Notes: generated by a model from the letters alone, not told the origin. 64,000 nucleotides of DNA from Alnus glutinosa (GCF_958979055.1 NC_084887.1:34202620-34266619); one strand, 5' to 3'. Shown: positions 48,228 through 59,119, numbered from the stretch's first letter. Made by a program: numbers and translations.

Positions 48228-49580
48228 TAGAAGAATTTACTTGATACCTGTCATCAAATCAAAGAACGCATTGTAAGAAAATACCCTAACAAAAAAATAA
48301 TAATAATCTCCAAACAGCTATATGGATTGGCAAATTCAGTTCGAAACAAAGACACCAAAAGCTTAGAAACCATTTTACAGGATAAGAAGCTTGTGTGACT
48401 CTTACACACTGAAGATAACATATTAAAAAATGTGGAGGATAATCAATATATGCAATGTCATATTACCACACCAGCAGAAGTCTTTAAAAAAAAAAAAAAA
48501 TTGGAAGATAAGTTTCCTTGTCCATAATATGAAGGTAAAATAAAATCAATCCCAACTAAATACACTAAACAACCTATCCTTGCCAATCCCCTAAACCATC
48601 AGTTACACAATCAAAACAGTCAAAGCAGCGAGTCCTTATAAATCCAGAGAAGCTACACAAAACAAACTCTTCCAGTATTGTTGGGCAATAACATCCTTCA
48701 AAGGCAACATCAAATTCAAAAATACCAGGACCCACAAATTTCAATCACATTGAAAACCAAAACCCGAGTTCAATCAAACTGTAACGAGCTTTGTTGCGCA
48801 AGTGAGCCAAACCCAATATATAAAAGCAAAGGAATTTACTCCAAGACCGACATGAAACTTCCACATTCAATGTTAAATACTAGCTATGATTTCATGAACC
48901 ACTGAACCCAAAACGCAAGCCAAAGTGAAATTTAATACCACAATATTCTCGCATATAATTCATCCCACACTCGAATTCTTATGTGCATCACAGAAAACAA
49001 GAATTTCTCAGAATCAGAAACCAGAACATTTTTAAATCGTAATTCCAACAAAATTTTCGACAACGAAATTAAAAGGGGGGCAAAAAAAAGAACTCCTAAA
49101 AGATAATTGGAACAGGGAAACAAAACGAATCTAAAGCTTTGAAGAAAAAAAAAATTCCCGGGAAATTTACCAAGAAAATAGTTTCCATCAAAACAAACAA
49201 AAAATAGTTTATAGTGTAAAGAAGTAAACCTTTCGTCGAGTTCAAGCTCAACAAGTAAAACTATGACCGATAAGTAACAGAAAAAGGCGACGAATACGAA
49301 AATAAATGCTAATTAAAGCGTAGATCTGAGAAACCAACAGCCCCTTAAACCCCAATTCCCAAACAAGAACAAGGATTTGAAGAGAACATGGAGAGGGTGG
49401 TAAATATGAGGGAAATGAGGGGGTAGAAATAAAAATTAGGGCTAGACCTTGGACAAAATGGGTCTGAGGAAAGTTTGCGTGAAGGGAAATCTGCCGGGTA
49501 CGAGCTCTGCGTTCTGGATTTCTAGGGTTTTGACCGACCTCCTTTATTTAGCTTTTATTCCTGGGTATATTATATTTTCA
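48228..49580 (-). other. 5' region of the KH gene, with a likely leader intron
   Basis: Just upstream of the ATG the minus strand shows an acceptor (GATGACAG, about 48250). Donor-like sites lie at about 49252 (CGAAAG/GTTTAC) and 49447 (CCAAG/GTCTAG), so a 1.0-1.2 kb intron in the leader is likely. TATAATATA at about 49566-49575 (minus) is a candidate TATA box, placing the promoter near 49600. No protein-coding exon is visible here. Confidence 0.45.
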
Positions 49581-49929
49581 TCCCCATATATTTCTAATAA
49601 CTACGATTCTCGCCCCAAAAATTCCTGAAATTACGTAGACCTTTCTCTATTTTTTTCTTTTTATAGGAAAAATTAGAATGCGCATGAAAACCTTTTTTGG
49701 TGTTTCATTTAAAATGTATTTTTGATGTGATGTGAGGGTGAAAAATATTTTGAATTTTTTTTTAAGAGTATTTGGTTTTTTTTTTAAAAAAAAATACAAT
49801 AGAGAAAAGGCCAAAAAAAAAAAAACCTAAAGCACCAAAAAATAAGAAATGGATTTCCTTCCAAAATAGGTAGGAAATGAGAGCAAAATGTAAAATTGGG
49901 AATGCAGCTAGATAAAAGCTTAGTTACGA

Positions 49930-50400
49930 CCCAGTTTGCCACATGATGAGTATAGAAATTTGCACTTCGGTTAACATGACTAGTCGACTAGCTAGAAGTT
50001 GATGGAATAACTGATAGAATCTGAAAGATAGTAGAAGAGATTCTCCAATCTTACGTTAGAGAAGGCTTCTGAAGAGATAACGCCACAATAAGAGAGTCAC
50101 ATTCAATAATGAACTATGATAGACTAAAGATAAGGCCAACTGACAAGCAAGAAAGGTTGCTTTAACTTCATCGTGGACAGAGTCACATGGTTAACTGATA
50201 ATAGTAGAGCAATCCATGATAGTTCTAAAAAAATCCCTACAAATTGCTACCTGTGCTGAAAAATTTGGACGAATTGCAATATCATAATTAATTTTGAAAT
50301 AAGAGCCATAAGGGCCATAAGGCTTTTTCCAAACCACAAGCTTTGGAGTAAGCTTATTGAACCACGCCGGATGATGAAGCTTAACAATTTAGCTTATAGT
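49930..50400 (-). pseudogene. RNase H-like (RVT_3) fragment of a LINE or related retroelement
   Basis: Read on the minus strand with frame changes, the segment gives VVWKKPYGPYGSYFKINYD, then DEVKATFLACQLALSL, IIECDSLIVALSLQKPS and finally SHVNRSANFYTHHVANWV. This is the order of an RNase H-like domain: acidic strand, helix with A.E/A, ECDS, then HVNR.AN..AH..A.W. Stops and frameshifts show it is dead. Such domains end the second frame of plant L1-type LINEs and also occur as stand-alone genes. Confidence 0.7.
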
Positions 50401-50409
50401 ATAAGAGAT

Positions 50410-51650
50410 TACCGGAGCATTTGGAACAATATCTTCGTAAAGAGCTTTATTATTAGCCATCCAAATTTGATCACAAAGTTAAAGTAGTAAAAACTTAAAA
50501 TAAATGAATATCAGATAAAGGAATCCTTATTTTCTTCGGGTGCAGTATTTGGTGTTGAAAGCTGATTATTAATGTTTTAACTTTTTAAGCATAAATTCAT
50601 AATGGTTATGGTTTTAAGTTATTTGCAAATCGTTAAATACACAAGTAAAATTATCAGGTGAGAGTGGTCGACCGACGACCGACGACGGACGACCGATCTC
50701 TTCCCAAAGAGACAATCAGATAACTCTCACTTATTGGAGGCAACTTGTAACGGGTATCTTAGGTTTTGTAGGAATTAATTAGATGGGAATGGAAATTTGA
50801 GAGGAAAGAGTGGATTGAATTAGGAAAATGTTACTGAAAATTAAGATATGGCAACTTCAAGGGTGCCTGTCCTCCAAGAGCATTCGAGGTGCTCAGCCTC
50901 CAATTATAATTCATCAGATTTCAGATAGTCTCCTATTAACCTAATATGGCCTTATATATTGGCCTTATAAAAGGAGAGACCTCAAAAACGACACCTACTA
51001 ATAACCAACGCATCCTGTAGCTCAATGGACCAAAACGACACGCAGTAGTCTACTCAAAACGCGCAGCTCCAGCAAGTCCTCTACGCACCGTTTCGCTACT
51101 GCCTTTATTCCACCAGCTGCCTGCTGCCACGTGCCCCTTTCTTAGCCGCTCCTCTGCTGGTCAGTTCTAGAATTCTAGAACTCTTTACTTCACTTTGCGC
51201 CATCTCCTTCGTCTCTCTTCAACTCAAGCTCCAGCCTTTAAGCTCCCCTTGCCACGGTCATGGCCAGAGAAATGGCCGTGACACAACTAACCTCCCTTCA
51301 CGAGATCGCCCCTCCATTTGTAAAGAGTAGCTCCTATTTTTCTATTTTTTTATTTTATTTAAGAGTAAAATTATAATTTTATGACAAGCGGAGTCATCCA
51401 CCATGTCACATGTTAATATGCAATGGGAAAAGCTTGCAACAAGTATCATCCCCCACCTGCAATTAATTGTGACGTGGATCCATTTGTGCAGATTATGGTT
51501 TGTATTAACAATATTACCACCATATTAATTTGATACAATTATAAACGGACTAAATAAATATTTTTTCCTTATTTTTATATATGCTTTTGTGAAAAGATAA
51601 ATACAAATCGTTTACTCGTTGAAATATAACTACCGTAACCTTCTTATCTC
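50410..51650. other. Unassigned stretch with a short GACGACC repeat
   Basis: At 50668-50696 the motif CGACCGACGAC is repeated in tandem with small changes. About 50990-51320 is GC-rich compared with its surroundings and has a leader-like CT-rich sense strand. It reads like a retroelement or transcript leader, but no frame, terminal repeat or primer site could be established. Confidence 0.4.
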
Positions 51651-51654
51651 TTTG

Positions 51655-51971
51655 AGGGTGCGTTTGAGATTGCGATTTTGTAGACAATAAGTACGATTTT
51701 AAACTAAATCGCAGAACATAAATCGTTTGGAAACTACGTTTTTAAAAATTGCGATTTAAAAACGCAGAAAATCTGTTTTTTCAAATCGCATGTAAGATGA
51801 TGCTTTTTTGAAAACGCAAAATTTTAAAGGCTAATTTGCGATTTTAAATGCTAAACTGCGATTTTGTCAAACGCTTAACTGCGTTTTTAAAAATCACTTT
51901 TTTTAAATCGCACATTTTAAAATCGTGATTTTAAATCGCACTTTTTAAAATTGCAAACCCAAACGAACCCT
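51655..51971. mobile_element. GCGATTTT-rich inverted-repeat element
   Basis: The ends AGGGTGCGTTTGAGATTGCG and, reversed, AGGGTTCGTTTGGGTTTGCA match. The interior is filled with alternating GCGATTTT/AAATCGCA and AAACGC/GCGTTT words, so almost any part can pair with another. Decayed relatives lie at 5445-5745 and 24677-24868. Non-coding, and no clear target duplication. Confidence 0.68.
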
Positions 51972-52398
51972 GAAACTATAAACATTTTATGAATAAAATT
52001 AAATCATCGTTTTTTTATTATTATTATTGAAGAATTTCTTTTACATATTGCGCACAATTTGTTTTAGCCGGGAAATCGAACATTCACTTAATTCTCAATA
52101 ATCAATATGAGTTAAAGTTTCTAAAAAAAAAAATACAACATAACAATTTAATTATACTTTTTTTATAAAAAAAAAAAAAGAACATTAATTCTGCTTTTTT
52201 GGTTAAAAAAAAATAATTATGCTATTATTAAATATTATACATCTCCCTTTTATCCCAATATAATACAAATTTTACATTTGAGAGTTGAGAATATGGTTCT
52301 CTCCATTTTATTTAATTCAAATGAAAGGTTAAGATTTAAAATTGATGCATTTAATGGTATATATGAAGTCAATGTTAGTATTTTTTATAAAAATTTAA

Positions 52399-52580
52399 GA
52401 GTAATGCTATACATCATCCCCTTATCCTCCTTTTATCATCCCAAAATTGATGTGCCTCTTAAAATCACTATTGGATCAAAATCTAATAGTCATATATCAA
52501 AAATTCAATGGTGATTTTAAGAGCCACATCAATTTTGGGGGGACAAAATGAAGACAAAGGGATGATATGTAGCATTACTC
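52399..52580. mobile_element. Mutator-like MITE, family 2 copy 2, with perfect 9-bp target duplication
   Basis: The ends GAGTAATGCTA (left) and its exact inverse TAGCATTACTC (right) are followed by inverted arms containing CCAAAATTGATGTG and CTCTTAAAATCAC. AAAATTTAA flanks both sides (52390-52398 and 52581-52589). 182 bases, non-coding, related to 44160-44373. Confidence 0.85.
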
Positions 52581-53250
52581 AAAATTTAAATAATATGAAA
52601 TTATATATACCATTAGATACAACAATTTTAAATTTTGAACATAAAATAAAAAATATTTATGAAATTATGATATCTATTCTGAGCGTTGACCTCAGAAATC
52701 TAGTCTTCTAAATTTGAAAGTTGACTTTGTTGCCAGCCTTGCAGCTGTATCATGCGTAATTGATATTTTGTGTTTGCTAGAGAGGTCTACAACCTCATCA
52801 TTGGCATGTGTGAGTTGGTGTCCATTATCAGAAATCACATAATATTTGGGTTTTTTTATTTCTTCATTTTGTTCATTTTCATATAAAAAATTGATAAATC
52901 CACATTAAATATGGCGCATATTCAATAATAAATTTATTAAAAATAAATAAATGGATAAAAAAATAGATGTGTATCATCTCTCGATCTATTATATTCTCAC
53001 TTTCAAACATCTCCCAATAAATCTACTAAAGGGACAAAGTGGTAAAAGAAGGAATATTTGTAGTTTGTTAAAGCCATGTTCTGTTGGTATTTACGTCTAA
53101 ATAGCATGTTTATAATGGCAGTATCATTGCAACCATACGTATACTTAAATTATATAGGACAACATTTTTTTACAAATCGATTTTTAAGAAATATTATACA
53201 ACTCATATATAAAATTGACATATATCTTTTGACATGTGAGAAACACATAC

Positions 53251-53371
53251 TTTTTATTATTATTTTTTATTTTTTGAAATGTCCACACAAGAGGAGGAAT
53301 GAGAAATTCGAATTAGTAACCTCCGCTTCATGAGACGTAATCTCTAGCCGATTGAGTTACCCTTTAAGGAC
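53251..53371 (-). mobile_element. tRNA-derived SINE
   Basis: Read on the minus strand the head GGGTAACTCAATCGGCTAGAG resembles the A box of a tRNA gene, and GGTTACTAATTCGAAT resembles the B box at the right spacing (about 45 bases). The 3' part ends in an A/T-rich tail (plus strand TTTTTATTATTATTTTTTAT). ACATACTTTTTATT and ACATATTTTTTTTA on the two sides may be the remains of a target duplication. The cloverleaf cannot be completed, so this is not a functional tRNA gene. Confidence 0.6.
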
Positions 53372-53559
53372 AACATATTTTTTTTAATAATATGTACTTT
53401 TTACATGCTTTTTTAATAGCATTAATAAAAAAACATGTGTTTCTCAGATGTTTAAAGGACACATGTCACTCTTTTACGTAAGTTGTAAGAAATTCCTGTC
53501 CAATTATATATATTGTTGTTTTAAAAAAAAAATTTATTATTTAAAATTGTATTTACCAT

Positions 53560-53585
53560 TATATATATATATATATATATATATA
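53560..53585. repeat. (TA)n microsatellite
   Basis: A perfect TA/AT run of 13 units. Confidence 0.9.
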
Positions 53586-53894
53586 AGTCATTACATTTTA
53601 TTATTTTAATTTCCGTCCCTCCAAACATAAATTTCTATTTCTGCCGCCACATATTTTCACTAATGCAAGAACATCAATTACAAACTAGTTTTTTTAAAAT
53701 ATTAAATACCTTATTGGTATATGATTTTTCAACTTTTTTAAATTTAGTATATGAATTTTTATTTATTTCATAAATGGTACATGAGTTTATGAGTAAAATC
53801 ATTTTAGTACTTTTGTTACATTTTATGTCCAAATATTCATGGTATGTCGTGGCACTATATAAAAAAAATAAAAATAAAAAATCTTTAAAAATTA

Positions 53895-55127
53895 GGGTTA
53901 AATACAAAAAAAGCCCCCCAAACTACCACCCGTTCTCCGGATGGCCCCCTGAACTACCAGTGTTTACAGTCCGGCCCCTCAAACTACCAATTACTTATTT
54001 TTTGACCACATCCGTCACTTTCTGCTGTCTAAATGGACGGAAACCAAGTCACATGCACGGCACGTGACTCTTTTAGCCTAAAACTCCAAAAATACCTCCA
54101 TTTCACTTTGAAAATTCCACCCGTTGTTTTGAGTTTAAAGCTGATTTTTTAATTTTTTTTTTTTTTTTTTCAATCTCCAAGACTCCATCACAGGTCGCAC
54201 GGTCGAATCTCCATACACCCTAGCGATTCCGGTCACGGCAATAGCTTGGCGCTCCACACAACTCGACGTCGCCTTCCGGCAGCCACCAAAGCTAGGAAAT
54301 TGTTCTGATGTCGAACTTCTCGAGCCACGATCGAACGCTTTGACGGGCCACATTCCAGCCGATCTCTTTAGGCTTTTGCGTTTTAACGTGCTTGATTTGG
54401 GTATGAACAATTTGACAGGTGAAATCCCATAGGAGATTTCTAAGTGCTCGCCCTTGACTGCTTTGTTGCTGGACTCAAATCATCTTTCGGGTGGCATATC
54501 GGTCTGAGCTATCCAATTTGACTAGGCTAGACCTTTCTACAAACAACTTGAGTGAGGAAATTCCCGCTAACCTTACGTGTTGGCTTGTAAACGTTTTCAT
54601 ACTCCGAATGGTCTCCGTCCACGAATGCCCAAACGTTTACGACAGAAAGAAAGTGCAGGTTCTTCCTCTTACTGTTACTGACATTTTTTTCTGGACGACC
54701 TTGACGCTATTTGTGAGGTTAATGAGAGAACGAAAGGATAGGAGGAAGGTACGGAGTTGTAGGCGTACGAGACATCGAGGACTCGATTAGCCGGAGAGTC
54801 GGCGTCGGACCGTGCATCTTCGAGTCTAGTTGGACAGCTCCTACCCGAATGGCAGTTTTGTAATATTGTGGTCTTCACGTTATTTTCTCAAAGGGCAATC
54901 TAGTAATTTCACTTTTAAAGAGAATGACATTTTCGGGAGTTTGTGTATTGTTAAGTCACGTGCAGAGCACGTGTAGTGTTTTCCATCCATATTGACGGGT
55001 AACATAGACGTAGTGGGCCAAAAAACAAGTAATTGGTAGTTTGGGGGGTCGGACTACAAGCACTGGTAGTTTAGGGGGCCATTTGGATAATTGGTAGTAG
55101 TTTGGGAGGCTTTTTTGTATTTAACCC
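53895..55127. mobile_element. Pack-MULE-type element carrying gene fragments
   Basis: The outer ~140 bases are inverted copies. Left: GGGTTAAATACAAAAAAAGC, followed by CCCCCTGAACTACCAGTGT. Right, reversed: GGGTTAAATACAAAAAAGCC, followed by CCCCCTAAACTACCAGTGC. Then AACTACCAATTAC and the CACGTGAC-containing block appear on both sides. The flanking nonamers TAAAAATTA (53886-53894) and TACAAATTA (55128-55136) agree at 8 of 9, the Mutator duplication size. The middle (about 54180-54850) is GC-richer and holds pieces of an LRR receptor kinase gene. No transposase is present. Confidence 0.8.
54298..54580 (+). pseudogene. LRR receptor-like kinase fragment inside the Pack-MULE
   Basis: Frame from 54298: NCSDVELLEPRSNALTGHIP, then ADLFRLLRFNVLDLGMNNLTGEIP, a stop at 54430, then EISKCSPLTALLLDSNHLSGGI in the same frame. 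After a +1 shift it continues ELSNLTRLDLSTNNLSEEIPANLT. These are four consecutive leucine-rich repeats (LxxLxLxxNxLxGxIP). Their order and wording resemble the extracellular end of At4g36180/At1g75640-type kinases. A later frame (about 54640-54760: WTTLTLFVRLMRERK) could derive from the membrane/juxtamembrane part. Stops and the frameshift make a functional product unlikely. Confidence 0.75.
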
Positions 55128-55139
55128 TACAAATTATAT

Positions 55140-55679
55140 AAAAATAATAAAATAATGCAATTTTTCTTTTTAAAAAAAAGTTGAAAAAAAAAAAAAAAAG
55201 AAAGAAAGAAGAAAGGTGGCTGAGCCACCCCCTTGGCCGGTGTAGGGGGTGGTTCAGCCACCTCATGACAAAAGGAAAAAAAAAATAATAATAATAATAA
55301 AAATTGATGGGTTTTAGCTATTGAGAGTGGTTCAAGCCACTCCCTTGACCAAAATAGGGGTGAATTGCTCTTAAATTTTTTTTTATTTTTTTTACATAGT
55401 GCTATGTGAGACATGTCAGACCGTTAATATTTGGACAAAAAATGTAACAGAAATATTAAAGTGGTTTTTACCCCTAAACTCAGGTATAACTTATGAAACA
55501 AATTAAAATTCAGATACTAATTCTTTTTTAAAAAAAAGTTGAAAACTCATGTGCCAACGAGGTATTTAACTATTTTTTAAAAACAATTACATAATTAATT
55601 AGGACAGAATGTAATATTAAATACACAATTAATTAATCCACACGGACACATGTGATTATGGGCACCAATAAGTGCAGAC
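55140..55679. other. Stretch between Pack-MULE and retroposon
   Basis: AT-rich with A runs and a GTGGCTGAGCCACC hairpin-forming stretch (about 55216-55263), similar in style to 18500-18605. No gene. Confidence 0.4.
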
Positions 55680-55694
55680 AAGAGAGCGGCGTGT

Positions 55695-56635
55695 GGTGGA
55701 GGTAGGGAACCCATCACCCCTCACCGAAACCCTAGCCCCCCTCCCCCTTCCCCGATTCCTTTTCCCCTCCTCCTCTCTTTCTCCCTTCGTTGTCCCGATT
55801 CCTTTCTCCCACCCCCTTTCCTTTCTCCAGTCCCCACGGACTCGTTCCGTCGGTGGTTATCGTCCTTATAGTCCTTTTGGACTATGACGGTTTCGTTTTT
55901 TTCTTGTTGTTTTTTAGTTTGTTTTGGCAGGTGAACCCACTGGAGAAGGTGCCGGAGAGGAGCGGTCGTCCCGTGCGTGCCGACGGCGGAGATCTTGGCT
56001 GAGTTTTCACACGCTTGGAGGTCAGATCTGCGATTGTCTGTCGTCTTCTGTTGGACACGCGCCCTCCAGGCTTGTTCGCCGTCGCTTTTTGGTGCTGCTG
56101 CCGCTTTCCACGGCCGTGTTTAGTCCCGGTGGTCGGCGCGTGGTTATCACGCGTTTGTTTGGGTTCTGGTCTGTGTGGCGCGTGATGACCACGAACCGTT
56201 TGTTTTGGCCGTGTGTGGTGGAGATCAGAGGTTTTTGGTGAACGGCCGCTGTCTGGGGGTCTTCTTGTGGTGGCGCGTGGGCCCCACGCGCCGCCTCCGG
56301 TGGCGATCCTCCTGGATGGCAGTTTCTGTTTTTGGGTTTTCCTGTTCAAGTTTGGTTGCGATGGCAGTTTGCTTTGTGTTTATTAACTTAGTCTTTGTTT
56401 TTAGCCCAAAATGTGTGACCTACTCCCTGCTCTCTAATAGTTTTTATGTCACCGCAGAGGCATCATTTTGGTTGGTTAAGTTTTATTTGTAGCATTCTGT
56501 CTGTAATAGTCTGAGTCGGTTGTTGGCTCAGTTTGGGTATACACCTTTATGGTGGTTCTTATGTACACTTTTATGGTGGTTGAATTTGTACCCTTCACTC
56601 TTGATTAATGAAAGTTGATATTTTCTTCAAAAAAA
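55695..56635 (+). mobile_element. Poly(A)-tailed non-LTR retroposon, copy B, with 15-bp target duplication
   Basis: AAGAGAGCGGCGTGT stands at 55680-55694 and again at 56636-56650. The 941 bases between end in a short poly(A) tail after GATTAATGAAAG and TTTTCTTC. The 5' half is GC-rich (CTCCCCCTTCCCC, CACGCGCC), followed by TTGGCTGAGTTTT and GAGGTCAGATCT blocks shared with copy A. Long open frames on both strands are compositional, with no recognisable domain. This is a complete, fairly recent insertion of a family that lacks its own reverse transcriptase. Confidence 0.82.
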
Positions 56636-56665
56636 AAGAGAGCGGCGTGTAGATGTAGGATAAGG

Positions 56666-56910
56666 GCCGTGTTTGGCCATCATGCCAGAATATTGTTTTT
56701 TTACTATTTATGCACTTTTTCATTTTTTTTAATAATAATTAACATCAAAATATTAACACATTTTTTATTTTTTATATTACATAAATAATTTTTTCATTGC
56801 TATTCAAATAAAAAATTCTCTAAAATACAAAAAATTTTCACTTTTTTATATAAAACCTTTTATTTGATATCACATTTATCACTTTTTACTAACTTTAAAA
56901 AATATCAACT
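56666..56910. mobile_element. MITE family 1, inverted copy
   Basis: The reverse complement shares AAAAGTGATAAATGTGATAT, AAAAAGTGAAAATTTTTTGTA and TTATTTATGTAATATAAAAA with the element at 7829-8147. The nearby GTGTTTGGCCATCATGCCAG could be the degraded terminal repeat. Confidence 0.5.
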
Positions 56911-57341
56911 CCCTATTCTGATTTCTGACATAGCAACTCACCAACCCAACAAAGCCCATATGCACGAGTTCTACTCTAGAACATTTGGGCCGTGCCCTGA
57001 AACAAGCTCAACAATGAATTGTCAGTTCGCAGGTCCAACAGAAGGCTACTTACTTAAATTGAGCCAGCTCTTTTTATTCTTTCAATGCCCAATTCAATTC
57101 ATAATATCCTCAAATGCTATTAGAAAAATCAATATTCATTATTTAGTAGTTCGGTTGCAAGTTATATCTATAATATACGGGTACTATAATTATCAAAATT
57201 CATTATTATTGTTAATATTTTAATTTAGTCACGATTCTATTCATTCATGAGAAAAATATGAAGCAAAACACTCGGCAAAAACAATGTCAATCATTAAATA
57301 GGGGCTTATTTCACGTGAATTTGTTCATCTCTAATAAAAAA

Positions 57342-57525
57342 GGGAAATGATTTATGGGAACGGTTGACCGTCCCCTAACACCCTTTTATATTAAAAAAAT
57401 TGATTTTAATTAAAAAGTTGTTTCTGATGTCACATTATAGACAACTTTTTAATTAAAATCAATTTTTTTTTTATTTAAAATAACCTGTTGGGGGATGATA
57501 AACCGTCCCCTGTATATCATGCCTC
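57342..57525. mobile_element. Hairpin MITE, Mutator-like, 9-bp target duplication
   Basis: The outer ends GGGAAATGATTTATGGG and, reversed, GAGGCATGATATACAGGG pair, and ACGGTTGACCGTCCCC pairs with ACGGTTTATCATCCCC. Inside lies a perfect 29-base inverted repeat (57393-57421 and 57441-57469) around a 19-base loop. The nonamers AATAAAAAA (57333-57341) and AATAAAAAG (57526-57534) agree at 8 of 9. Confidence 0.75.
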
Positions 57526-57534
57526 AATAAAAAG

Positions 57535-58005
57535 TGTTACTTAACTAATTCACGAACCGTTTCATTTGCATCTCCTCTTATATGAGTCACCTTTCAACTT
57601 TTTTCACACCATTCAACACGTATCTAACATCTTCAATCAATTCATCATACCTGCAATATTTTTTCTCGTCCTTTCATAATGCAGATAATGCGTTGTCTCA
57701 CGGCATAGCATAGGAGCACAAGTAATTGAAATAGGAAAGGGCAAGGGCATTTTGCAAAAAAATAAATATAAGAAGATAGAGAAATTTAAAGTCCCGATTG
57801 AAATTTTGTGCAATACTTACATAGAGTACAATAGCTCAAATTTGAGCCATTCATTTTGGCTCGGGTTGTGACAACACATAAAAAGAAAGGGAATGGTGGC
57901 TTGCAAGGGGAGGGGGGTTTGTACTACTTATTTGGCCACCACTTAAGTGGTTGGGCAACTCTTAGCTTGTAAGCTATATTTTTTTTAATTAATTAATTAA
58001 TTAAT
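57535..58005. other. Gene-free stretch
   Basis: No feature beyond an AATT-repeat run at about 57987-58007 adjoining the tail of retroposon copy C. Confidence 0.4.
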
Positions 58006-58009
58006 TTTT

Positions 58010-59110
58010 TTCTTTTGAACACAAGAGAGTAGCACCTTCATTACAATGGAAATAAGTCCAAGAGGGAATACAAATAACCAAGGACATACATCAGTTCAGA
58101 AGGCTAACAACAAAGCTCGACCGCTAAAACATTGTCCGAAGACCATCACAGTGACTAGAGATGAAGAATCTCTACCTACTAAGTCAGGAAAGTCCCAACT
58201 TGAAGCAGCTACCAAGGATAGACTGTGAACAAGATCAAGAATATACAAAAACTACAGCTATCCAAATAATAAACAAACATTACAAGGAGCAGACTTGTTA
58301 AGCCTCTCTTGACAGTGAAGCACAATCAAAACAAATAAAGAGAAGCAGATCTAGCACCAGCCATCAGACAGATCCTCATAATGTCTGAAAATTACAAAGG
58401 ATAAACTGTAAAAAAACACAAGTAGAAAAAACACATCTTCAGAGCACGCACAGAGAAGACAACATCCCGGCACCGGTGCGTGGCTTACACGCGCCACCCC
58501 CCGGACTCCCCTTCTGCTGTCAAACGCCGACCAACCCGAAAGCACCAACGATCAGGCCGGAAGAAAAGGAGCGTGGCCCTCACACGCAGATCCATCCCCG
58601 GTGCGTGCAAGCCACGCTCTGAGCATGGAGTTCTGACACGGCCGAAAGTTGCAGCGACTGAAACTGGAAGTTGACGGCGAGCAACTTTGAAATGGACGTG
58701 TCGCAAGTTTTTCGGCGTATCAACGTAGATCTAGCTCAAAAGGAGGCTGGAAAAAATACGAAACGGTCACTCCCATGAACGTCTTCCACTGAAGTGCTTC
58801 TGCCAAAAGAAAAAAAAAACACAAAAGCAAACAAATAAACAAAGCTCTATAGCCCCAACAGCTAGGAGGACAACAACCTCTACCGAATCTAACCGGGAGG
58901 AAGAAAAAACTCCACAATCCTAGTGGTTGGGAGCATTACTATCCCCACTGGAACAAGCCAGGGGGAACCAAAAGAGCCCATGGCTCTAAAGGAGCCAGGG
59001 ACCAACTGGGAGGAGTGAGGCGTGAGGCCTCCCCCCTCCCAGAGCTACAGATTTTCACCACGCTCTCACTCAAGGAAGAAAACGGAAGACCCAAAGGAGA
59101 GAGAAGGGTG
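58010..59110 (-). mobile_element. Poly(A)-tailed non-LTR retroposon, copy C
   Basis: Read on the minus strand it shows TCCTAGCTGTTGGGGCTATA, GAGCTAGATCT, several GCGCGTG.../...CACGC palindromic blocks and a 3' end TTCAAAAGAAAAAAA at about 58012. This is the same order of landmarks as copies A and B, but diverged. Target duplication not found. The 5' boundary near 59110 is approximate. Confidence 0.55.
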
Positions 59111-59119
59111 GAGTTTTTT

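Noticed and set aside
53281..53372. Functional tRNA gene
   Set aside because: A- and B-box-like motifs exist but the acceptor and anticodon stems cannot be completed; a SINE is the better explanation.
55882..56349. 155-codon open frame on the minus strand, rich in Arg, Thr and Pro
   Set aside because: It lies in the GC-rich part of retroposon copy B, where all frames stay open by composition; no domain, and overlapped by equally long frames on the plus strand.
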